Shown one piece after another: positions 7,601 to 13,723 of a stretch of 13,723 nt of DNA; within the stretch, counting starts at the first letter, position 1; each line of letters starts with the position of its first letter. A program made the position numbers and the translations under genes. Source of the DNA: JBCDIQ01 sp039024295. Its GTDB lineage: Bacteria > Bacteroidota > Bacteroidia > J057. The notes under the pieces were generated by a model. That model ran no database searches, was not told the DNA's origin, and saw only the letters and a list, made by a program, of their open reading frames with translations. Location: the NCBI GenBank assembly GCA_039024295.1, contig JBCDIQ010000128.1:1-13723 (forward strand), in the 5' to 3' direction.

Positions 7601-10600
7601 GTGTAAGTACCTGGATTCTGGTAGGTGTGAGTGGGGTTCAGCACACTATCAATGGTACCATCTCCAAAGTCCCATCTCCAGCTTACTAAGGTAGTATCTG
7701 CAGTGCTTTGGTCTGTGAAATTCACCACATGCCCGGGACAACCATCTGCATCACTCACAGCAAAATCTGCTTTGGGATTCGATAGTTTGATCAGTCCAGG
7801 TTTCACAATGGTATCCTGACATCCATTGACATCAGTAACAATCAACTGAATGTTGAAGCTTCCATCTCCAGAATAGGTGTGCACCGGATTCTGCAGTGTA
7901 GAAGTGGTGCTGTCACCGAAGTCCCATTCCCAGGCAACAATCGGATAGGGCCCCGTAGACACATCGGAGAAGGTCACAGAAATAGGAGCACAACCCGCAG
8001 TATCGATGGTCACAAAATTGGGGTTCGGCAGGTCATAAGCCTCCACCTGATAGGTGCTTGTATCTTTACATCCACGGAAGTCAGTCACAACCAGGGTTGC
8101 TGTGTAGACACCCGGAGTCTGGTACGTGTAAGTCGGATTTTGAACCCGAGAAGAGTCTCCTGTTCCAAAACTCCAGTCCCACTGAATAATCGGAGCTGAG
8201 TTTCCACGAGAGCTATCCTGGAATGACAGCCCAAATGGGGTACAATCAGCATCACGATCTGGAGCAAACAAGGACACCGGTGGGGTATTTACCACCACTG
8301 CTCCTGGTTTCACAATGGTATCGCTACAGCCTAGCACATTTGTTACAATCAGGCTAACGGTATACGTACCTGGGCTCCGGTAACTGTGAACAGGATTTTG
8401 GCTATTGACAGTCGTTCCATCACCGAAGTTCCATTCCCAGGCAATCAACGTTGTATCCGGGATTGAGGTATCCAAGAAACTCAAGTCAATGCCCGGACAA
8501 CTAACAGCTCCAGTTACCTGAAAGTCTGCTTGTGGGTGTGACAAGCGAATGTAGTTTGGACGAATTAACGTATCCGTACATCCGTTGATATCGGATATAA
8601 TCAACGTAACCGTATAAACGCCATCTTGGGTATAGTCATGCGTTGGGTTCTGCTGATTTGAGGAAGATCCATCTCCAAAATCCCATTGCCAGCTCACAAT
8701 TGTCGGACCGCTGGTGGAAACGTCTCTGAATACCACGCTTTGCGGTGCGCAGCCAATGGTGTCATTCGAGAAGAAATCAGCAACTGGAATCGGGCTCACC
8801 TCAATGGTGGTGAAGGCTGTATCACGGCAACCATTCAAATCTGTCACTTCCAGACTTACCTGATAGGACCCTGCTCCAACAAATGTTTCTGAAGGGTTCT
8901 GAACAGTAGAGGAATTTCCGTTGCCAAAGTTCCAATTCCAGGTCGTTATGCTACTGGCATTGCCAATTGAGCTATCAGCAAATGCAACACTCAACGGGCT
9001 ACATCCTGCCAACACATCTGGGAAGAAACTTGCCGCAGGCGGTGCGACAACCTCTACGACTGCGCTGCGGAATATAGTGTCACCACATCCCAGCACATTT
9101 TCTACATACAGGCTCACGTCATAGATGCCAGGACTAGCATAACTGTGTACTGGATTTTGGAGGGATGAAGTACTTCCGTCTCCAAAGGTCCAGCGCCACA
9201 CTGCAATGGTGGTATCAGGTACAGAAGTATCGGTAAACTGCACCCCAACTCCTGGACACGCCTGTGTGGTAACAGGTGAGAAGTCTGCTAATGGGTGGCT
9301 CAAACGAACATAATTGGGACGCTCCAAGGTATCTACACACCCAAATTCATCCGTAACGATAAGGCTCACGTTGAAGAAGCCATTCCCCTGGTACACATGC
9401 GTCGGATTCTGAACAGTGGAGGAATCTCCATCTCCGAAGAACCATTTCCATCTTCTGAGAGAATGGGTAGAGGTCGAAGTATCGAAGAAACGCGAGGTAT
9501 GTACAGCACATCCAACCGTATCATTTGAGAAGAATCCAGCCATTGGAAGCGGCAGCGACTCTACTTCACGATAGGTGGTATCCTGACACCCTAATGCATC
9601 TGTCACAATGAGTCGAATCTGGTAACGACCCGCAGTGGTGTAGGTGTGAGAAGGATTCTGAGCGGTAGAGGTGGTACCATCTCCAAAGTCCCACTCCCAG
9701 CCTGTCACCGCTATTCCACTTGCAGTAGAATTGTCTTGTACGGTCAGGCTAAATGGTGTACACCCACTGTCAGCAGAAGTGGTGAATTGAGCCATTGGAG
9801 GATTCAGGATCTCAATGGTATCCACCTTCGATACCGTATCGCTACAACCGAATAGGTTGGTTACAACCAGGGTCACGGTATAGCTCCCCGGGCTGGTGTA
9901 AGCTTGTGTGGGGGATGGACCGGTTCCGGTGGTACCGTTTCCGAAATCCCACTGCCAGTTCACCAGGGTAGTATCCGCCAGGGTACGATCCTGGAAGGTT
10001 ACCAGGGTAGCCGGGCAGGTCTGTGCCATAGAAGGCTCAAAGTCAGCAACAGGACGCGTCAGGCGGATATAGTCAGCCTTGCTGATGGCGTCCTGACAGC
10101 CATTGGCATCCGTTACGACTAACCCTACGGTGAACAAACCATCACGGGTATAGGTGTGCGTTGGGGCAGAACCTACACTGCCATTTCCGTCTCCAAAGTC
10201 CCAGTTCCATGCAACTACTGGAGCAGGGCCGCTACTTTGATCACTGAAAGTGGTGGTCAATCCTGCACATCCAAGAGAGTCACTGGCAATGAAATTTGCC
10301 ACTGGCAACCCGAATGCTTCTACATCCAGGAAGGTCGTATCCGTACAGGTTAATGCGTCTGTGACCACCAGCATCACTCGATAAATACCTGGCGTGGTGT
10401 AGGTATGGGTCGGGTTCTGTGCCAATGAGGTATTGCCATCTCCAAAGTCCCAGAACCAGCCGGTAATTGGGGAAGAGGTGAGTCGGGTTGAATCAATGAA
10501 CTCCGCTGCAAAGGGTACACAATTCGCGGTGTCAACCAGTGCGATTCCAGCCATTGGCGGCTGGTGTACGTCAATGGTGTCTACCTTAGCAATGGTATCG

Positions 10601-13600
10601 GCACACCCAAACAAGTTCGTCACAATCAACTGTACGGTGTATGAACCTGGATTAGGATAAATATGCTGTGGGTTCTGAACAGAATCCACACCTCCGTCTC
10701 CAAAATTCCAGGCCCAACTGATTAAGGTTGTATCGGGAATTGATTGGTCTATAAAGCTGACTGCGGTTCCTGGGCAACTCAACGCATCAGATGAAGTGAA
10801 GTTAGCCACAGGATGGCTCAGGCGTATATAATTCGCCCTCGTTGCTGAGTCTACACAGCCGTTGACATCCTCTACCCTCAAGGTCACTGAATATACCCCA
10901 TCGTTGAGGTAGGTGTGGGTAGGATTCTGGATGGCAGCACCTGTACCGTCTCCAAAGCTCCAGGTCCAATTTGAAATGGAATAATTGGTTTGGGTACGGT
11001 CTGTAAACCTCACCGTTTTGTCAGAACATCCCAAAGAATCATCTGCCACCAGGTCCACAATTGGAGGAGTGAAGACTTCAATGATCCGGGTAGTCGTATC
11101 AGAACATCCAAGCACATCTGTAGAGATAAGCTGAACCGTATAGGTTCCAGGCGCATTGTACACAATGCCACTGGGATTTGCCAGGGTCGAAGCTTGTCCA
11201 TTACCAAAATCCCACTGATAGCCTGCAATTGAAACAGTGTTTGGGGTACTGGTATTGGCAAAGTCAACAACAAGTGGAGGGCAGCCAATGAGACGTGAAG
11301 GCGTAAAGCTGCCATTCGGTGGCGTCACAATTTGGATACTGCTCGTCCGGGAAATCGTATCGCTACAGCCCAGCACATTTGTCACAATCAGTTGGAGGGG
11401 ATAATTACCTCCAGTGGTGTACATGTGGGTCGGATTCTGTAAGGTAGAGCTATTGCCATCTCCAAAATCCCACTGCCAGCTTGCCAGGGTTGTATCTGGA
11501 TTCGTTTGATCAAATAGACTGATAGAAGTACCCGGACAAGTTTGGGTACTGCTAAGCGAGAAGTCTGCCGCAGGACGGGTCAAACGAATGTAAGCAGGAC
11601 GGGCCATTGAGTCTGTACAACCATTCACATCCGTTACTACCAAGCTAACGGTATAAAGGCCATCTGATTGATAGGTATGGGCAGGATTTTGGGCGGTTGA
11701 AGTAGCACCATCTCCAAAATGCCATTGCCAACTCTGAATAGATACCGGACTTTGGCTGCGATCTGTGAAACGGAAGGTCTTAGGGGCACAGCCAATGCTG
11801 TCATCTGCGATGAATCCTGCAGTAGGCAATCCGTTAACCGCGATGGTCTGGAAAGCAGTATCACTACATCCCAATACATCAATCGCTACCAATCTCACTG
11901 TGTAGGTACCTATGTTTGGATAAGTAATTCCTACCGGATTCGCCAAGGTAGAAGTTTGGCCGTTTCCGAAGTCCCACTGGTAGCCGGAGATTGAGGCCGT
12001 ATTTGCGGTAGAATTATTCACAAAATCCAGCGTAGCAGGTACACATCCACTCAATGTAGAGGGTGTGAATGCTGGAGTGGGAGCCGAAGGGATGTCTATA
12101 AGGCTAGCTTTTTCCAAGGTATCACTACATCCTAAGACATTTGTAACCACTAGACGAACAGTGAATAATCCGCCACTGGTGTAAATGTGGGTTGGGTTCT
12201 GCAAGTTGGAAGTATTTCCATCTCCGAAATCCCAGAACCAGGTAGTCAAAGTCGTATCTGGTATACTATTGTCCTGAAAAGTGACCACGGTGCCGGGGCA
12301 GGTATAGGTGGTACTTTCACTAAAGTCAGCTACTGGATGGCTCAGACGAATGTAAGCTGGCTTGATCAGGGTATCCTGACAACCATTTACATCTGTTGCA
12401 ATCAAAGAAACGGTGTAGATACCATTCGCACTGTAGGTATGCGCAGGACTGGCCTGAGTTGAAGTATTGCCATCTCCAAAATCCCATTCCCAAGTCACAA
12501 TATTGTTGGTGCTTTGGGTTCTGTTAGAGAAGGTAATAGTTTGAGGCGCACAGCCTACAGAGTCATCGGCAACGAAATCTACCGTTGGAAGTGGGAATGC
12601 TTCCAGGCTTACAGTTGTGGTATCGCTACAGCCAAACACATCTGAAACGATGAGCTGAGCAGCATAAACGCCTGGTGCTGTATATACATGACCAGATGAT
12701 GATCCGGCACCAGAGTTGCCATCTCCATAATCCCATACCCAATTTGCCAAAACGCCATCTGTTGGCGTGCTGGCATCCGAGAAGGTTATCCCGAATGGGA
12801 TACACCCATCGTTATCTGAAACAGCTATTCCAGCTATCGGGCGGTTGTAAATCCTTACAGCTTGAGGGACAATAATGGTATCAGTACAGTTGTTCACATT
12901 TGTTACCACCAAGCGGACATCATATCTACCAGGGTTCGTATAACTATGCTGTGGATTTTGTAAGGTAGAGGTATTGCCGTCGCCAAAATCCCATTGCCAG
13001 CTAATAAGTGGTACGTCTGGTATAGAGGTATCCGTGAACTGTACCGCCAATCCTGGACAGCCGCTGGTATCACTTTGCGTGAAGTTTGCGTCTGGGTTTG
13101 AGAGGATGATGTAATCCGGCTGAATAAGGGTATCAGAACAGCCATGTACGTCCCATACGATTAATTGAACTGTGTAACGCCCATCCGCAGTATAGGTGTG
13201 ATTAGGATTTTGCAGGTTGGAAGTATTGCCATCGCCAAAATCCCATGCCCATGCTGCAATTGTATATGCGCCCGTACTGACGTCTCGGAAACTGGCCACA
13301 TGAGGGGCACAACCAGCCGTGTCAGGAGAGAAGAAACCAGCGTTTGGTAGGCTGTAAGCCTCCATCAGCTGGGTCAGGGTATCCCGACAACCGTTTGCAT
13401 CCGTGGTCACCAATTGTAAGGTGTACTGCCCAATAGCTGTATACGTATGGCTCGGGTTCTGAGCAGTCGAAGTGGTTCCGTCGCCGAAGTCCCACGCCCA
13501 AGCAATTACCGATGCAGAGTTACCCGTTGAGAGGTCTTGTGTGGTGAATGCAAATGGGGTACATCCTGCTGTATCTGACAGATTGAATGCCGTTGTTGGT

Positions 13601-13723
13601 GGTTCATACACCTGAATGAATGCTGGCTGGATCAAGGTATCTGAACAGCCCAGAACATTGGTCACAACCAACTGTACATTGTAGCTACCTGCTGATGCAT
13701 ACTGGTGCGTTGGGTTCTGAGCA
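4621..13723 (-). CDS. Giant T9SS-secreted PKD-repeat surface protein (5' end outside window)
   Basis: One frame stays open from base 13723 to the stop at 4621-4623, 3033 residues visible; the N-terminus and signal peptide lie beyond the right edge. Apparent starts near 13671 are internal codons of a PKD domain. Order from N to C: part of a PKD domain, 30 complete PKD domains of 82-85 residues (core W-x-WDFGDG, Q-N-P, H-x-Y, G-x-Y), four fibronectin-III-like domains (4885-6012) and an 87-residue T9SS type-B sorting domain (4624-4884). PKD domains are Ig-like beta-sandwiches known from surface proteins and adhesins. The protein should cross the outer membrane through T9SS and be anchored or released as a long flexible or rod-like fibre, comparable in layout to SprB-type gliding adhesins. 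No enzymatic domain is visible. G+C looks higher than in the flanking genes by eye. No PorP/SprF-like partner follows; the gene ends at a strong terminator. Confidence 0.95.
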   Translation of the reverse strand, partial: AQNPTHQYASAGSYNVQLVVTNVLGCSDTLIQPAFIQVYEPPTTAFNLSDTAGCTPFAFTTQDLSTGNSASVIAWAWDFGDGTTSTAQNPSHTYTAIGQYTLQLVTTDANGCRDTLTQLMEAYSLPNAGFFSPDTAGCAPHVASFRDVSTGAYTIAAWAWDFGDGNTSNLQNPNHTYTADGRYTVQLIVWDVHGCSDTLIQPDYIILSNPDANFTQSDTSGCPGLAVQFTDTSIPDVPLISWQWDFGDGNTSTLQNPQHSYTNPGRYDVRLVVTNVNNCTDTIIVPQAVRIYNRPIAGIAVSDNDGCIPFGITFSDASTPTDGVLANWVWDYGDGNSGAGSSSGHVYTAPGVYAAQLIVSDVFGCSDTTTVSLEAFPLPTVDFVADDSVGCAPQTITFSNRTQSTNNIVTWEWDFGDGNTSTQASPAHTYSANGIYTVSLIATDVNGCQDTLIKPAYIRLSHPVADFSESTTYTCPGTVVTFQDNSIPDTTLTTWFWDFGDGNTSNLQNPTHIYTSGGLFTVRLVVTNVLGCSDTLEKASLIDIPSAPTPAFTPSTLSGCVPATLDFVNNSTANTASISGYQWDFGNGQTSTLANPVGITYPNIGTYTVRLVAIDVLGCSDTAFQTIAVNGLPTAGFIADDSIGCAPKTFRFTDRSQSPVSIQSWQWHFGDGATSTAQNPAHTYQSDGLYTVSLVVTDVNGCTDSMARPAYIRLTRPAADFSLSSTQTCPGTSISLFDQTNPDTTLASWQWDFGDGNSSTLQNPTHMYTTGGNYPLQLIVTNVLGCSDTISRTSSIQIVTPPNGSFTPSRLIGCPPLVVDFANTSTPNTVSIAGYQWDFGNGQASTLANPSGIVYNAPGTYTVQLISTDVLGCSDTTTRIIEVFTPPIVDLVADDSLGCSDKTVRFTDRTQTNYSISNWTWSFGDGTGAAIQNPTHTYLNDGVYSVTLRVEDVNGCVDSATRANYIRLSHPVANFTSSDALSCPGTAVSFIDQSIPDTTLISWAWNFGDGGVDSVQNPQHIYPNPGSYTVQLIVTNLFGCADTIAKVDTIDVHQPPMAGIALVDTANCVPFAAEFIDSTRLTSSPITGWFWDFGDGNTSLAQNPTHTYTTPGIYRVMLVVTDALTCTDTTFLDVEAFGLPVANFIASDSLGCAGLTTTFSDQSSGPAPVVAWNWDFGDGNGSVGSAPTHTYTRDGLFTVGLVVTDANGCQDAISKADYIRLTRPVADFEPSMAQTCPATLVTFQDRTLADTTLVNWQWDFGNGTTGTGPSPTQAYTSPGSYTVTLVVTNLFGCSDTVSKVDTIEILNPPMAQFTTSADSGCTPFSLTVQDNSTASGIAVTGWEWDFGDGTTSTAQNPSHTYTTAGRYQIRLIVTDALGCQDTTYREVESLPLPMAGFFSNDTVGCAVHTSRFFDTSTSTHSLRRWKWFFGDGDSSTVQNPTHVYQGNGFFNVSLIVTDEFGCVDTLERPNYVRLSHPLADFSPVTTQACPGVGVQFTDTSVPDTTIAVWRWTFGDGSTSSLQNPVHSYASPGIYDVSLYVENVLGCGDTIFRSAVVEVVAPPAASFFPDVLAGCSPLSVAFADSSIGNASSITTWNWNFGNGNSSTVQNPSETFVGAGSYQVSLEVTDLNGCRDTAFTTIEVSPIPVADFFSNDTIGCAPQSVVFRDVSTSGPTIVSWQWDFGDGSSSNQQNPTHDYTQDGVYTVTLIISDINGCTDTLIRPNYIRLSHPQADFQVTGAVSCPGIDLSFLDTSIPDTTLIAWEWNFGDGTTVNSQNPVHSYRSPGTYTVSLIVTNVLGCSDTIVKPGAVVVNTPPVSLFAPDRDADCTPFGLSFQDSSRGNSAPIIQWDWSFGTGDSSRVQNPTYTYQTPGVYTATLVVTDFRGCKDTSTYQVEAYDLPNPNFVTIDTAGCAPISVTFSDVSTGPYPIVAWEWDFGDSTTSTLQNPVHTYSGDGSFNIQLIVTDVNGCQDTIVKPGLIKLSNPKADFAVSDADGCPGHVVNFTDQSTADTTLVSWRWDFGDGTIDSVLNPTHTYQNPGTYTVTLSVVDILGCSDTEVKTDTIIVHGPPVAAFQPDNSLGCLPFGVNFRDQSRPGTSAIASWNWNFGDGATDTAQFTNHLYTTPGVYAVTLITTDANGCADTSVVSVEGVARPVANFVASDTVSCAPISIQFTDSSSSSKTISRWLWNFGDGNTDTVQNPVHLYSQDGVYTVSLVVWDQYGCADTLVRPNYIRLSHPIAAFDVTIGTACWGSDVKFKNNSVLDTTLRSYLWDFGEGSTSNQADPIHQYNSSGVFDITLIVTNVLGCSDTLTRPGVVRIFERPNSDFNMSDSVGCAPVSTVMADRSTAAAGINFWQWTVNGQRDTTGQVFVKTFTQAGTYDVSLVVFDNNGCRDTSTRTVVVYPNPTANFRVSDTLSCAPVEISFTDMSFPVPTTWTWDFGDGNGSTAQFPKHTYMENRSYTVSLIVGDANGCTDTLTRPDLINLSRPQANFTVDFEPGCAPRDVTFTGDVDPGRNIVAWSWNFGRGLTGNGNPVVFTYPESGMYDVTLVVTDSIGCTDTVTQTGIVDIIDDVAPGPLTVHHATVVSNTAVEIRYTTYRELDFGRYVIYREEPTGANLWTEIYSGSFISDTVYVDRNLNTRDNSYCYKVVVENSCGTQIDLAEVPPHCTINLETTSLPREMLLQWNAYRGWEVEAYEIHEVNSYNPLVTNLLAIVPGNQTAYKDSAPGCFDSYSYRVKAIGQGPLQFSWSDTSTAQNWYTGEAGGSEMLRATVENNEEVLVEWKPFPRGTAVILIEKQEDIPGATWTTIGRIPGDSRKFTDLNVDVMTTSYSYRVSAQDSCDNFSEQTGIAKSILLDIDQSDGRTNLDWTPYEKWRFDVEYYEIEVFDERANAWVLVDIIQAPITSYIDEVTDLDQPSYCYRITAHELSGNNQISRSNEVCIPVLSDMHAPNAFTPNDDGVNDKFLIQGIFIDNFRISIYSRWGRKIYESDSMTEGWDGTHKGQPAPEGVYVYTVEGVGYNGKPYKLSGSITLIR
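4624..4884 (-). other. T9SS type-B C-terminal sorting domain (gliding motility-associated CTD)
   Basis: The last 87 residues begin APNAFTPNDDGVNDKF, followed by IDNFRISIYSRWGRKIYES, a WDGTHKGQ turn, PEGVYVYTVEG and a closing SGSITLIR. This matches the known type-B (CHU_C/TIGR04131-like) signal in order and spacing: the FTPN-DG-ND motif, FNRWG-like strand, WDG-x-x-x-G and G-x-Y-x-Y. Type-B domains direct export through T9SS and, in the cases studied, often need a SprF/PorP-family partner. No such gene is in the window. Confidence 0.93.
4885..6012 (-). other. Four fibronectin-III-like domains of the giant protein
   Basis: These 376 residues between the PKD array and the sorting domain split into four units of about 94 residues. 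Each has a late Tyr-rich strand of the FN3 type: NSYCYKVVVEN, DSYSYRVKAIG, TSYSYRVSAQD and PSYCYRITAHE, with upstream strands such as MLLQWNAYRGWEVEAYEIHE or VLVEWKPF. Several cysteines (in YCY, NSCG, PHC, PGCF, DSCDN, NEVC) suggest disulfides in this exported region. Assignment to FN3 rests on the strand pattern and is less certain than the PKD call. It probably serves as a stalk or spacer near the anchoring end. Confidence 0.7.
6013..13723 (-). repeat. PKD array built from ten A-B-C three-domain units
   Basis: The PKD domains sort into three subtypes. A: C-x-PF after the first Cys and a linker like EAF-x-LP-x-A-x-F. B: SDS-x-GCAP and linker IRLSHP-x-ADF. C: CPG, PDTTL, VTNVLGCSDT and linker PP-x-A-x-F. 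They repeat strictly as A-B-C. Units, N to C: 12826-13584, 12067-12825, 11305-12066, 10543-11304, 9784-10542, 9025-9783, 8266-9024, 7507-8265, 6748-7506 and 6013-6747; a partial C domain covers 13585-13723. Subtype lengths are nearly fixed: A 84 (85 in units 3 and 4, 83 in unit 10), B 84 (82 in unit 10), C 85. Every complete domain has exactly two cysteines, near positions 8 and 65. Units 3 and 4 share the A-domain variant GYQWDFGNGQ; the last unit is the most degenerate. Confidence 0.9.

Noticed and set aside
6389..13350. Many plus-strand and other-frame open frames of 60-160 residues along the array
   Set aside because: They recur with the PKD periodicity because the coding strand repeats. 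They are shadows of the repeat, not genes.
13669..13671. TTG as start codon of the giant gene
   Set aside because: It encodes the Leu of a conserved PKD strand (QLVVTN). The frame and the PKD homology continue to the window edge.
6013..13723. Regularly spaced conserved DNA stretches (such as CCATCTCCAAAATCCCA on the plus strand) as a CRISPR or other non-coding array
   Set aside because: They are the reverse complement of the WDFGDG codons, spaced about 252-255 bp apart inside an open frame. The spacing and sequence variation do not fit CRISPR.

Overview
The window looks like Bacteroidota chromosome, most likely a Cytophagales- or Flavobacteriia-like gliding or marine bacterium. Reasons: a giant secreted repeat protein ends in a type IX secretion (T9SS) type-B C-terminal sorting domain of the gliding motility-associated (CHU_C) kind; there are two Bacteroidota-style lipoproteins; Shine-Dalgarno sequences are scarce; and one site fits the Bacteroidota promoter consensus TTG-N20-TAnnTTTG. 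I cannot name a species.

Left part (1-2608, all minus strand). A stand-alone DHH/DHHA1 phosphoesterase of the NrnA/DhhP type (646-1653) is followed, only 12 nt downstream and in the same frame, by a soluble protein of unknown family (1-633) that runs off the left edge. Upstream of them is a lipoprotein carrying a complete zinc-dependent deaminase motif set (1784-2608). That is an unusual location for this enzyme fold, because such deaminases are normally cytoplasmic.

Middle (2609-4498). A 329-bp AT-rich divergent gap holds the candidate promoter of the deaminase. It is followed by three closely spaced plus-strand genes: a 205-residue exported, probably beta-barrel protein (2938-3555), a small GTG-started lipoprotein (3581-3949) and a DEDDh 3'-5' exonuclease (3977-4498). 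Gaps of about 25 nt suggest one transcript. A strong intrinsic terminator (4535-4565) lies between the exonuclease and the giant gene and is oriented for the giant gene.

Right part (4621-13723, minus strand, two thirds of the window). This is one open reading frame, at least 3033 residues long and still open at the right edge. Its body is 30 complete PKD domains plus part of a 31st. The PKD domains are not a simple tandem array. They fall into three sequence subtypes (A, B, C) that occur in strict A-B-C order ten times, giving a higher-order unit of about 253 residues (about 760 bp). Four fibronectin-III-like domains and the T9SS type-B sorting domain follow. The product is expected to be a very large, acidic, disulfide-stapled cell-surface or released adhesin. 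The triad super-repeat, its invariant cysteine pairs, its near absence of lysine and the codon-level divergence between identical motifs are the most distinctive features of the window. I found no RNA genes, CRISPR arrays, insertion sequences or phage genes.
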